Shown in pieces: positions 1-10,539 of a stretch of DNA of 64,000 bases. Position numbers and translations under genes: made by a program. The stretch's first letter is position 1. Each line of letters starts with the position of its first letter. Under the pieces are notes generated by a model, which saw only the letters and a program-made list of their open reading frames with translations, was not told the origin of the DNA and did no database searches. Origin of the DNA: Diabrotica undecimpunctata (lineage: Eukaryota > Arthropoda > Insecta > Coleoptera > Chrysomelidae); the NCBI RefSeq assembly GCF_040954645.1, contig NC_092810.1, forward strand, positions 76,984,160-77,048,159. The letters are read 5' to 3'.

Positions 1-76
1 TATTACCGAACTGTAAACTTATAAATAAATATATTTATAAAAATTCGAACCGCTCGTTTTATTTAATCTCGCTACA
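1..76 (+). mobile_element. End fragment of a gypsy-type LTR
   Basis: The first 76 bases match the reverse complement of the outer end of the LTRs at 26,795 and 29,960, with about six mismatches by eye. The piece stops at the LTR terminal sequence CGCTACA. In element sense this is the 3' end of an LTR, so the copy lies in the opposite orientation to the complete element and is cut off by the window edge. No primer-binding-like TGGTGTTACG follows, so this is a solo LTR or a 3' LTR rather than a 5' LTR. It is clearly older than the 26.8-30.2 kb element. Confidence 0.75.
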
Positions 77-585
77 ATATCCTTAAACACCAATAAAGAT
101 AATCCATTTGGCACTACTTTAACCACTTAATTCCATTTCTGATTAGCTACTAATTACATCTCTTTAAATGATACTATTTAACTGCCTACTTAAATGACTG
201 CTATTATCGAGAAGCAACGCGATATAAAAATTTCATTCTCTACGAGAATTAGTGGAAATTTCTTGAGTGGATTTTTATTTATTCTCTGCGTAGATCGCAG
301 CATTTATTTTAAAATCTCTATAGGCGAAACAGAGAAAAGACGAATTGAAAAACTAGACAGTAAATGATTCATTTTAAAAGCGACACTCAACAATTATAAA
401 CAGACTCTTGAGGTTTGTTTAGTCTAACATTTTAAACGATTTTTATGATTTACAGGGGGAAAAGAAACTGCTACACGTTAAACATGCTAAACCATAAAAA
501 AAAAAAATAAGACCAAGAGAAGTGGTACAAAAGATATAACGTCGAATTATACCAATTCTTTAATAAACCAGACTAAGGGCCGATT
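77..585. other. AT-rich stretch, nothing recognised
   Basis: No open frame, repeat family or RNA gene can be supported here. The stretch contains poly-A runs and many short stops in all frames. Confidence 0.5.
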
Positions 586-864
586 GTTCGAACGCTAATC
601 AAAACTTGATTGTAATCAAATATTTAATTACAATCAAATACGTCACAGCAGCTGTCAAAATTATTAAAAATTGCTTATTATTACTGATTTGTGAATAAAA
701 ACATGAAATTAACATCAGAAAGATTTTAATTATGGTTTATTTTAAATTAAAACGCAAAATAATAAAACTGAATAAAATAAATCAGTCAACATAACTTCAA
801 AATGTGACGTATTCGATTTTAATTAAATATTTGATTACAATCAAGTTTTGATTAGCGTTCGAAC
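586..864. mobile_element. MITE-like element with about 60-bp terminal inverted repeats
   Basis: The sequence starts GTTCGAACGCTAATC and ends with the reverse complement of that. The two ends share about 60 bp of imperfect inverted repeat containing several ATTACAATCAAAT-type subrepeats and ending at a GTGACGTA/TACGTCAC motif. Length is about 279 bp with no coding capacity. This is the form of a miniature inverted-repeat element. I cannot see an unambiguous target duplication, so the superfamily is not assigned. Confidence 0.65.
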
Positions 865-879
865 ATTAATGTTCATTAA

Positions 880-1150
880 AACACAGCAATTTACATTCGC
901 TGGACCCGTAATACGAATGTCAGACAACACAATTGCTAAAAAGCTAATCACAGGAACACCTGTATGAAGAAGAAGCAGAGGCCGACCGCGAATTAGGTGG
1001 TTAGATAGAATTGAGACCAACTTAGGGATATTAAAAATCACAACATGGCAACAGGTCGCCAGAAACTGAACACAATGGCGACGAATCTTAGAGCAGGCCA
1101 GGATCCACAAAGGATCGTTGAGCCAAAGATCATGATGATGATATATTTTG
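880..1150 (+). pseudogene. LINE 3'-end fragment (C-terminal tail)
   Basis: Translation gives a degraded LINE C-terminus: an AGPVIRMSDN segment, the basic RRSRGRPRIRWLDRIE motif, and a W..ILEQARIHKG ending, with two in-frame stops. It ends in a GATGATGATG tail typical of LINE 3' ends in this window. The family is RTE-like; the upstream reverse transcriptase is missing, as expected for 5'-truncated insertion. Confidence 0.65.
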
Positions 1151-1179
1151 TAGTTGAACCTTCTCGTCCTTTTCACATG

Positions 1180-2400
1180 ACATCAAATACTCCTATTGTC
1201 GTACGGTCGTAGCGTCCTCCAGGTTCTCTGGACGCTCTACGACCGCCGCTCATGAGGAGGATCTTAAATTCTTTGGTTCCATCCTCGTGTTCGTGGAGTT
1301 AAACGGGATTCCGGCCTCTACGTATGAGAAGTTTCGCCGGGCCTCTGTGGTAGGTGACGGGACACCGGCAATCAGAATACTTAAACAGTTCGAACTTTCT
1401 TACTATGACCGTTTCTTACAATGACTTAATATGTGAGTTAGTATTCTGTTGCGTAGTATATGCCTCAAGTTCCACAGGGATGACGACCTTCTCACCTCTT
1501 GTAGCCGCGTTCCCTCTCCCTCAGAGAGGCACAAGAATGCCGGCAGTGTCGACTCTTCCTACTGCCGGTAGTTTCGTGTCACTACCTTTCGTAAACAGTA
1601 TTTTCGATAGTTACTATTTGCATAAGGTTTCTGGTGACGGGTTCCAAAGAACGCTATGGTCAGTTCGACACAATTTAAAATAGTTCTAAGACCAATGTCT
1701 TTTCTATTTCAAAAAGCCATGTCTTACTGACAGGAAGCGATGAAGTCTTCTTTTATTCGACGATATTAGGTTGTTGGATAAATAATAAACTAATAAAAGT
1801 AGCGTGGTAGCAACACCAGACCAACAAGGTCTAGCGGGGATAGTAGTATATGACGACTGGATCCCGATCGGAAGATGTGCTGCTGTTTTATACACTTAGT
1901 ATTTGAGAATTCGCAGCAATCTTCCGCCGAGAGGCCAATTACAAAACAGTTAATAACGAGCTTTGTGATTGGCCGGCCAAAATGATAATTTGTGTCGTGA
2001 TTGGTCATTTTGGCGACACTATCAGGATCTTTTGTTCAAATATGACTAACAGGTTTTCATCTGATTTGGAGATGGTCCACATTTCGAATCAGTGTCAACA
2101 CTAATAAAATAAGAGTTTTGTTTTCTGTTTTTTACTTTCCTCCCTGCTTTTTACTTTCCTTCTTAGCTCAAAGTAGTACTTGATTGCTAGACCTACTATT
2201 CGTTTAATTTATTATGTCATGAGTTATCATTGGCCACAAGAGAACCCAAACATTTGAGTTTGTCTATTACCCAAAAGCTAGAGAACGATCAAATTATGAC
2301 CAATTATTGTTCTGGCTATGTTGTTGCGTGTTGATGATCACTTTTATTTTTTGTCATTTAGTTGGTAGGCCCATATTTTTATAGGCATTGGAAAAAATAG
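1180..2400. other. Unassigned stretch; 1,190-1,700 unusually GC-rich
   Basis: Bases 1,190-1,700 have visibly higher GC than anything else nearby and contain an imperfect hairpin at about 1,203-1,246 (CGGTCGTAG...CTACGACCG). A 109-codon frame crosses it, but its composition (low complexity, no recognisable motif) gives no support for a real gene. The rest, to 2,400, shows no feature I can name beyond two related segments containing ATTGGCCGGCCAAAATG and ATTGGTCATTTTGGCG (about 1,970-2,015). Confidence 0.4.
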
Positions 2401-2404
2401 TAAA

Positions 2405-2556
2405 TGCATCCAATTATTCTAAATAAAATTTGGTCCGAAGACAAAATCTCCAGAGATTGGGAGAAAGAAATACTCATGCCAATGTACAAAAAAGGGGATA
2501 ATTTAGACTGCAGAAACTACAGAGGAATAAAAATACTTATCAAGATTTATAAATGA
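2405..2556 (+). pseudogene. LINE reverse transcriptase fragment
   Basis: A short frame reads ..W..DWEKEILMPMYKKGD..CRNYRGIKIL. This is the conserved RT block just N-terminal of the fingers (the YKKGD..NYRGI signature). Nothing of the palm follows; the frame ends in a stop a few codons on. It is a relic of an RTE-type LINE. Confidence 0.7.
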
Positions 2557-2764
2557 ATTTTATAAAAAAAAAGATTTGTAACGCAATTAATATCTGGTAT
2601 CATGATACAGTGAAAAGAAGATATGACATTGCGCAGGTGGGTCGGGCTATGTGACGTCAGGCTGTGAGTAGAGCAGCATTGTATTGTGTTGCTGTACAGC
2701 AAACGGTGTTTATTTTTCTGTTCGAAGCAAATTTTAAATATTATTTGTTAAACTTTCTTCAAAA
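2557..2764. other. Spacer before the THAP fragment with a GC-rich core
   Basis: Contains a GC-rich core (about 2,625-2,680, including GTGACGTCA) that could be the terminus or promoter of the transposon whose THAP domain follows. No matching inverted copy was found downstream. Confidence 0.3.
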
Positions 2765-2872
2765 ATGAGATGCGCCGTGTTTGGTTGTAATGTTGACAAT
2801 CAGTCACAAGATTTAAATACGAATATTAAATTCTTTAGTTTTTCAAAAGACAAAAAATTGCGATGTATGTAG
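2765..2872 (+). pseudogene. THAP zinc-finger domain fragment (P-element-like transposase N-terminus)
   Basis: A 35-codon frame starts MRCAVFGCN and continues through IKFFSFSKDKKL before a TAG stop. This matches the start of a THAP C2CH DNA-binding domain: C-x(4)-C at residues 3 and 8, and the F.F.KD segment. The downstream CxxH-bearing half is not recoverable. THAP domains occur in P-element-type transposases and in domesticated host proteins; the setting among repeats favours a dead transposon. Codons after the stop show no continuation. Confidence 0.55.
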
Positions 2873-3309
2873 AAACAGTTATGTAAACGTGCACACAATT
2901 TTAACCTAAAGAAGAAGATGAAATATCTTTTCTCCAATAAGACATTTAGCACCCATAACAAAGCATTTTGTGATGTTACATTATCATCTTTGAGTTGTTT
3001 TAAGGTTGATCTTCACCCACAATTAATTTGTTTCTGATCCTAGAGATGGCTCTACTTTTTTAACTCTAAATTTTTTAACTTAATTGTAGATTTCTACATG
3101 ATGACTCTGTAATATTTTCACACCCTAATATAAATTACAGTTTTCTATCATTATATCCATTGGCTGAGTTGCCAAGTTGTGTAGACAGTAATTAGGTGCC
3201 GTGTCCATATTCAAACGTTGACCCTCATCATGTTTACAATTTCCCTTTGCTATCGCTTCTTAAGTTTCTATAATGGCATTGTATTACTTTTTCTCTATTG
3301 TAAAATGCT

Positions 3310-4035
3310 AAAAACCCAAAATATGTGGTTTATGCAAAATGGTACACTACCACATTCTAGAGAGAAGGCAGTTAGAACATACTTAAATACAACTTTTCTG
3401 AACGTTGGATTGGTCGTGGTAGTCATATTCCTTGGCAATGTGGTGAGATATTGATATAATTATTTAATTCATAAAAAATCCGAAAAGAATACTTATTGTT
3501 TATTACGTAAATTGTTTACCCATTTTTATTAGGACAAATAGAAACTAGAGCACAGGTATTGAATAACACATATGTGTCCTGTTTCATAATACTTTTGCTA
3601 CAAATCTAACCTGAAAGACTCGTAGTAGTAAGTAATGTCATCGATAGGTTATTCCGTGTGTATATAAGTAATCAATGAACGAGATACATCACAGTTTAAT
3701 AAATTATTTAACTTCTGCGACAAATAAGATGTAGTTCTTCCATAATATACCATAAGATTTGGATATGTATCCAAAATAATATATTCATCCATTATACATT
3801 ATAGCCACCACGTAGCCCCGAATTTAATCCGGTTGATTTTGGTGTATGGGGCGCATTAAAACAACGTGTCTATAAGAATCCCATAAACATTCACAACCAA
3901 CTATGGGAAGAAATAAATACTGCAGCAGTTTCTTTAGAACCAATGATGATATTTAATATGGGACGATCTTTTATGGAATATATTGATAAATGAATTAAAG
4001 AAAATGGTGGATATATTGAACACTTACTTTGACAA
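3310..4035 (+). pseudogene. Mariner/IS630-type transposase, split by a ~340-bp insertion
   Basis: Two blocks of a DDE transposase are visible. The first (about 3,310-3,450) contains MWFMQNGTLPHSREKAVRTYLN and, after a frameshift, ERWIGRGSHIPW. The second (about 3,798-4,035) resumes PPRSPEFNPVDFGVWGALK and runs on to an I.NMGRSFMEYID ending. In intact relatives the IPW and PPRSP blocks are adjacent, so the 3,455-3,797 stretch is inserted or rearranged DNA. The second block contains the region of the third catalytic carboxylate. N-terminal helix-turn-helix and the first aspartate block are missing. Dead copy. Confidence 0.7.
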
Positions 4036-4734
4036 AAAGTTATGTTATTTAGTTTAAATATTTCTTAATTTGGTTTGTAAATAAAATGTTTTGATTATGA
4101 CTTTAATTTAACATAAGACGTAAAATGTTTGATGTAAAATCCTATTATTCTGTTATTTTGTCAAATCCTATTATTAATTATCCTACTGATATATTTATTT
4201 TATTTAATATTTCGTTAACTATTTACTTTAGTTAAAGGTATTTTATACCAAAATTCAGAAGTATTAATGTTTTTGTCTATTTTTCTTCGTTACCTGGAGT
4301 AATTGCATTAGATCAGAATTATGCATCTGATTTTTAAAATTCGATTGTCTCGAAAACTGTTGAGTTTTGAAGTTATTAACTGTTTTGGATGGGTTGGAGT
4401 CAATAAAAGGGCTATTGGTTAACTATTTTTTATCTCGAGCTTTCAATTGTGTTTACAATTATTATCAAGAGCTGCTAAAAAAGACAAAATATCTTACAAA
4501 GTTGAACTAGAAAGAAAAAACAATTTTTGTTAACTCACCAAACAAAATTAGTTTAGTAAATAAAAATTGCTGCTAATATATCTCAAAAATAATTAATATA
4601 AAAATGTCCTAATCTAATAAATACTTCTCTGAAATTTCATACTTTGTCGCTTGTACAAGCTTTCATTATTTTCAACTTTAGATAATTGTGTTTTTGTATC
4701 TTTCGTTGTCAGGTATATCAAAATTTAAAATGTC
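4036..4734. other. AT-rich spacer; 4,600-4,717 matches repeats at 38.6 and 63.6 kb
   Basis: No gene seen. The last part (about 4,630-4,730) contains TTGTCGCTTGTACAAGC and is closely matched, inverted, at about 63,540-63,640 and more loosely at 38,620-38,700. It belongs to an unclassified interspersed repeat that flanks the family-B LINE copies. Confidence 0.45.
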
Positions 4735-5212
<478 letters not shown>

Positions 5213-5314
5213 CTTTTTTCTGTCACTTGGTTTAAATATAGTTGATTTATATTCTTCTTGTTTATTTATTTTTATTCGTAATACTTATTAACGTACGTAA
5301 TAACGTACCCGTTG

Positions 5315-5842
5315 TTGCAAAAAGCAACACCAGATACGAAAGATATCGGGTATCAGGGGTGGTATTTGTCAATCTAAATGCCACTTACGACATATTAAAT
5401 TAGAGGACATTTCTCCAAAAACTGTATGACATCCCCTTAGATAAAAAAATCACTTGTTTTGTCCGCGTATATCTACAGAACAGAAGATTTTTCGTATCAT
5501 TCAATGGTAAGATGGAGAACGCAGACGAACGGTCTCGCTTGGGGTAGCGCAATGGCACCTACACTATATTACATTTACACAAATGATCAACCGATACCAG
5601 TAGATACTAGAACTTTAATGTAGACGATACATTGCACAACCAAAACTTTTGTTGCTGAAGTGGAAAAAAATTTAAATTATGCCTTAAATATAATAAAAAT
5701 AAACTACGAATTAATTTTAAGCCAAACCCCGAAAAATCTTAGGAGCGCTCCTTCAATTTGCCTAAGACAGGCGCTTTCACAAAACTGAACATCCAATAGT
5801 GTAATGAAATCCTTGAACTCTAGATTTCCTCTAAATACCTTT
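5315..5842 (+). pseudogene. Family-B (Jockey-like) LINE, RT fragment, upstream half
   Basis: Broken frames give RT pieces: a VSGVVF..NLNATYD-like block, a KLYDIPLD..TC block, an R.FFVSFNGK block and AMAPTLYYIYTNDQP, which are consecutive in the RT of Jockey/I-type LINEs. Many stops are present. The copy is interrupted at 5,842 by the I-clade LINE and resumes at about 20,553 in the same orientation. Related copies lie near 21, 43.6-44.6, 46-47.8, 49, 57 and 63 kb. Confidence 0.7.
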
Positions 5843-5993
5843 TTTTTAACAACGCATCTACCACGCAGAGGCATTAGCGTATTTAGATTGATGTTACAGT
5901 TGATACAAATAGTGTATATTATACATTAGTTTACAATTAATAATAATAATATGCATGTGTATTACAATGTATGTTTTAAATCTTATGAAGAAG

Positions 5994-6183
5994 TTGACAG
6001 TCTTTAAGATAAGAAATTATTCTTTGGGTATCTGTATTTTCTTCTAGGGCAGTTGGGTATGCTATGTTTGAGTCGTTCACTGTTATATTTAGGACACTGT
6101 ATTAAAAAATGTTTTACCGTTAGAACACGGTTGCACACTTCACACAATTGTTTATTTTTGCGCTGTAATAAATAGCCATGAGT
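5994..6183 (-). pseudogene. I-clade LINE ORF2, C-terminal end (first piece)
   Basis: The minus strand encodes THGYLLQRKNK..CEVCNRVLTVKHFLIQCPKYNSER: a C..C...H....C zinc-knuckle-like ending found after the RNase H domain of I-type ORF2 proteins. The rest of the RNase H domain lies beyond the RTE LINE, from 12,453 onward. The same region is intact at 62,560-62,765. Confidence 0.8.
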
Positions 6184-6249
6184 AATTCGTGTGAAGCAGA
6201 AGGAAGTGGGGCCCACTGCGTTACTTTGCCCCAAGAACTATCATGAAAG

Positions 6250-7625
6250 ATGACCTCTAAACATATCAGTATGCCGAGCGATCCAACTAGCAATTGGCGC
6301 CAATCAGCGTCCGGGGCTGATGGTGTGAAATGGGTTACCGGCCATGATGTTGTGAGAAACCAGGCACGCCATGGAAACTCTGAGTCTGGAATAAACATAA
6401 AAATATGGAGCACCCTTAAAATTGGTACGTGGAATGTTCGAGGATTGCTGGAACCCGGAAAATTGGATGTAGTGGAAAACGAGATACACAATTATGCCAT
6501 TGTAGGTCTATCTGAAACCCACTGAAAGGATAAAGGACATTATACGTCAAAAAATGGCAATGATATTTATTTCTCCGGCAATGATAACGAATCTCGGACT
6601 GGCGTGGCAATGATAGTAAATAAATGATGCCATTAAAACCTCCGTAAAAGAATACATAACCGTCAGCGATCGGATAATTGTTGTCAGAATGAATGCCAGT
6701 CCAGTTAATCTTAATGTAGTACAAACATATGCCCCAACAAGCGAAGCTCACGATGAAGAGATCGAAACATTTTATAGTACGTTGGAGCAGACGCTTAGGA
6801 AGCTTCCAAATAGAGAAATCACAGCAGTCGTAGGCGATTTCAACGCTAAAATTGGTGTAACTACAGAAGATCATTACTTGCGAGAGACCGTCGGATTATA
6901 TGGACTTGGCCAAAGAAATGACAGAGGAGAACGCTTGCTACACTTTTGTATAGACAACAACCTGTTTGTTACTAATACAGGCTTTCAACATCACCCAAGA
7001 CGACTATACACTTGGATATCACCAGGAAATAGATACAGAAATCAGATAGATTTTATACTGGTAAAAACCCGTTGGAGGAGCGCTGTTAAGGATGTTAAGA
7101 CCTATCCAGGAAAAGATTGTAATAGCGACCATCAGTTTTTATCAGCTGAATTCCGCATGAAGTTAAGAAACAGTCCAAAAACAGGAAATACAACAACTAA
7201 ATGGCATCTAAGATATAACGATCCGTACAAAAAAGCCGCAATGCAAAAGCTATGTGACCTCAAACAATCATTAAATCCAGAAGAGTCCTCAAATAGCATA
7301 TGGACAAAAACAAAATCCATATTGCATAATGCTGCGAAAAACATTAAGAGTGATAGAGAAGAAAGAAGGAAACAATGGATAACAGACTTCACGTGGACTA
7401 AAATACAGGAGAGGAAGTGCTTAAAAGCCACAGGACTGAACAGTGAAAGTGATAAAGAGGCCTATAAAGCGCTGAACGGTCAAATAAAACGACTCTGCAA
7501 AAAGGACAAGAACACACACTTGAACAAAATCTGCATGGAAATAGAAGGGCATAAAACCAAAACTGAGACCAGAGACATGTTTAAAAAAATAAAGCAGAAA
7601 CACGTTCCTTTACACCAAACTACCT
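6250..7625 (+). pseudogene. RTE LINE ORF2, APE-type endonuclease region
   Basis: Starts near MTSKHISMPS and contains IGTWNVRGLLEPGK (first conserved EN block), then IVGLSETH followed by a TGA where a Trp codon is expected. A frameshift near 6,620 follows, then a long open stretch (6,689 on) with VVGDFNAKIG, TWISPGNRYRNQIDF and the terminal SDHQFLSAEF block (catalytic Asp-His). These are the usual exonuclease-endonuclease-phosphatase fold motifs; such proteins are often mis-annotated as craniofacial development protein 2. The EN-RT linker is basic and lysine-rich. Another frameshift occurs near 7,625. Confidence 0.85.
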
Positions 7626-8124
7626 TGCTATCAAAGATGATAACGGAACTCTACTCACTTCTAAAAAAGATATTTTACACAGATGGAAAGAATACTGTGG
7701 ACGACTGATGATGGAGGAAAGCACAGACGCCCCATCACAACAAGAAGATGCCAGTTTTGTGACGGAACCTGACGTACTCAAAAGTGAAGTTGAAGCAGCA
7801 ATTATGAGGCAAAAAAGTCAGAAAGCTGCCGGTCCAGATAACATACCTATTGAAATGATTTGGGCCCTAGATGACGTTGGAGTGGATATAATACATCAAA
7901 TTTGTCAAAGAGTGTGGGAGACAGGTAAATGGCCTGAGGACTGGACACAATCACTATATATTCCCATACATAAAAAGGGAGCGAAAGATTTATGTAGCAA
8001 CTATCGCACAATTGCTCTAATTGCGCATTGCAGTAAGATACTCTTACACATAATTCTCGAGAGGATAAAGCCCTTTTGACTACCTAACATTGGAACAAGC
8101 AGGTTTCGTCCCCGGACGTGGTAC
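7626..8124 (+). pseudogene. RTE LINE ORF2, RT N-terminal part
   Basis: Continues the LINE in the next frame: W.EYCGRLMMEE, then SQKAAGPDNIPIEMIW (RT block 0), WPEDWTQSLYIPIHKKGAKD..SNYRTIALI, and after a one-base slip near 8,074 the EQAGFVPGRGT block. The mariner-type element enters immediately after GRGT at a TA dinucleotide; the reading resumes at 10,540 with REQI. Confidence 0.85.
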
Positions 8125-8157
8125 TATACAGCGTTCCACGTTAAGAAAATAACATTA

Positions 8158-8640
8158 GGCTTATGGAGATCAGTGTTGCCAAAACTCTTAGGCATGCGGT
8201 TTATTAGATTGTCGATATATGATTCATTCTAATCAGAGCCGTATTCAGCACTGTGTACTTGTAGTTATTTAATTTCACTAATAAAAGGATATGTATAGTT
8301 GAATACAAAATAATGCATTATCAATACCTGTTTCTTTAATAGACAGATATAGGTATGCATTTATTATAGGTCTAATAAAAATAGTTATATTTTACTATTG
8401 TTTAACATTACATATTGATTAACGCTTTAAATAAGATATAACTAAAAAAACAAGTGCAGCTTTAATTTTATTTTCATGTAAGTAATAACAACAATTACAT
8501 ACATAAAAATTTTTCCTTGTATACAGGGTGAATCACCACTAATGGAACGAAAGATTACAGCGAAAGAGTAAAAAAATTAAATTACTAGTTTGTAAGTTAA
8601 TAAAAGCTACATTTTAAAATTATTTTGAAATATACAGGGT
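8158..8640. other. Left subterminal part of the mariner-type element, non-coding
   Basis: AT-rich, no open frame. Two TACAGGGTG/TACAGGGTAT motifs (about 8,523 and 8,633) resemble the starts of other mariner-type inverted repeats, hinting at a further small nested element, but no matching opposite end was found. Confidence 0.35.
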
Positions 8641-8649
8641 ATCCCAATT

Positions 8650-8810
8650 ACAGGGTTGTTACTCCATCTTTTGCGCGGTCGGCCGATACTTTTTTTACCG
8701 ATTAATGATTTATCTCTTGCTATTTTGACCACACGTGCCTCCCCCATTCGGCTTATGTGGTTATTCCAGTCTTTTTTCTATTTAGTGTCCATTCATTTAT
8801 ACACTATACG
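8650..8810 (-). pseudogene. Family-A LINE C-terminal tail
   Basis: The minus strand encodes KDWNNHISRMGEARVVKIARDK followed by a SIGRPRKRW motif. This is the last part of a family-A (RTE-like) ORF2, as seen at 38,220-38,340 and 42,700-42,800. It adjoins an (AT)n tract at its 5' side. Confidence 0.75.

Positions 8811-8811
<1 letters not shown>

Positions 8812-8874
<63 letters not shown>
8812..8874. repeat. (AT)n microsatellite
   Basis: About 62 bp of pure AT repeat at the 5' side of the family-A LINE tail. Confidence 0.97.
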
Positions 8875-8876
<2 letters not shown>

Positions 8877-8971
8877 AAAGTAAAGTATTCAACTAGTGAA
8901 TTCAGAGGTTTAATCGGTCATTCAGGTTGGCAAATAAAAAAAGAAGTCAACTACTTCATAAGTTTATCGAA

Positions 8972-9005
8972 GACGTTTCGCTTTATATATCTAAAGCTTC
9001 ATCAG
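8972..9005 (-). ncRNA. Hammerhead-like core motif (candidate)
   Basis: On the minus strand CTGATGA is followed by a 6-bp hairpin GCTTTA...TAAAGC and then GAAACGTC. This resembles the conserved hammerhead ribozyme core (CUGAUGA, stem II, GAAA). It departs from consensus by one extra A before stem II, and I cannot draw a convincing stem I or stem III. Penelope-like retroelements are known to carry hammerhead motifs. Treat as a candidate only. Confidence 0.3.
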
Positions 9006-9309
9006 TTCTCTAAAATATAAACAGATGACATAGAATTTATAAGAAATACAGATGTTAATAGTTCATAACTTACAACTAATATGTAGTATATTATCGATGT
9101 TATTATATATCTACTGTAAACTTTACTCATTATTTAAAATTAACTTAACAAAAAAAAAAACAAAAAACACAAACTTTGCAAAAAATGATGTTGATATTCA
9201 TAGATACGAAGATTAAAAAAAAATTTAAACGAACATTTGGCTTCATTTAAAGATGGTTCTCCAATGAAAATAAACAAAGCACTGATTTATTTCAATCGAC
9301 GCGATACCG

Positions 9310-9412
<103 letters not shown>

Positions 9413-9779
9413 TGCAAAATACAAAGTTCATTTCATGGAGTATTCTCCACATTGTTGTGCGTGACATGTTTGCTAAATCTTTGTCTTTTTTAACCAGTGC
9501 AAAAACTTTGTTCAATGTCGGCGGTAAATTTTTAAAGAAAAAACTATGCACGATGGCACGTAGTCGCGTATGAACTACGTGCGGATTTTAAAAATACGTA
9601 CGGATTTTAAAAATACATAGTACTAAAACTTACTCCTGTCATAGCACTTACTTTATGGGTTAAACTTCTAACACTTTCACCACTTCTTAAGTTTAGATGA
9701 TAATTAAATACATTTAAAACAATTCGTTTTGCACGGATGTCCAAGATATTCCCTTGGCTTAATTTTTGAATTTCCATTT
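9413..9779 (-). pseudogene. Mariner-type transposase, N-terminal DNA-binding region
   Basis: Reading from ATG at 9,779 the frame gives MEIQKLSQGNILDIRAKR and an RSLTHKVSAMTGVS block, then a stop; a second block (9,413-9,540) gives [22 protein letters not shown] followed by [13 protein letters not shown]. These are the two helix-turn-helix units of a Tc1/mariner-like transposase. The frame is broken by at least one stop and ends at the (AT)n tract; no DDE catalytic domain is recognisable to the left. The gene is oriented so that the 194-bp repeats lie just upstream. Confidence 0.7.
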
Positions 9780-9787
9780 TCAATTAA

Positions 9788-10172
9788 CATTTAACTGTAA
9801 AGTCAGAATAACAACTGAAGAACCACAAAGCCTTATTATTATTATTTAGTCTCAGAGAACGACATAAAATCGCTGACATACGCACACCGTATTATTTTAA
9901 GTTGCAATTAGTAATTAGATATATGCGTTCCAAGCGGTCCGTTTATTTGCTTTTAATTCTTTAATAGCCGACAAAGTGTAACATTTAACTGTAAAGTCAG
10001 AATAACAACTGAAGAACCACAAAGCCTTATTATCATTATTTAGTCTCAGAGAACGACATAAAATCGCTGACATACGCACACCGTATTATTTTAAGTTGCA
10101 ATTAGTAATTAGATATATGCGTTCCAAGCGGTTCGTTTATTGCTTTAAAATCTTTAATAGCCGACAAAGTGC
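9788..10172. repeat. Two tandem ~194-bp direct repeats upstream of the transposase
   Basis: Copies at 9,788-9,981 and 9,982-10,172 are nearly identical (a few substitutions and short indels). They start nine bases upstream of the transposase ATG, in its promoter/5'UTR position, so the duplication doubles the putative control region of this element. Confidence 0.9.
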
Positions 10173-10539
10173 ATGATTTAACTAAGCAATATTTTCTACT
10201 GATTTCTATGATTCATGGTATATGGTATTCTTACCGAAAAACAAATAAACTGTCGTTACTATAATTAAAATAAGATAAAATAAAATTATCTTTTGTAAAT
10301 ACTATTTATTTAATTAAAATCATTTTCCCTACTTTTCATCTCTTGTTTCGAATGGGCACTTTTGGCCAATTACGTTAAAAAACATTAATTTAATTCATGT
10401 CTGTGGAAACTAAAATACAAATTATACAGCCCTGACTCGTGCTTGTGTTCATCGTGGCATCGTCGCGCTTCTATCGTCCATAAGAAATACATGGCCCTAT
10501 CTCCGCAATGTTATTTTCTTAACGTGAAACGCTCTATAG

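Noticed and set aside
1354..1683. 109-codon plus-strand frame in the GC-rich segment as a host gene
   Set aside because: No recognisable motif, low-complexity composition, no coding context, and frames of this length arise readily in a GC-richer stretch.
9788..10172. CRISPR-like or satellite array
   Set aside because: Only two units of about 194 bp with no spacers.
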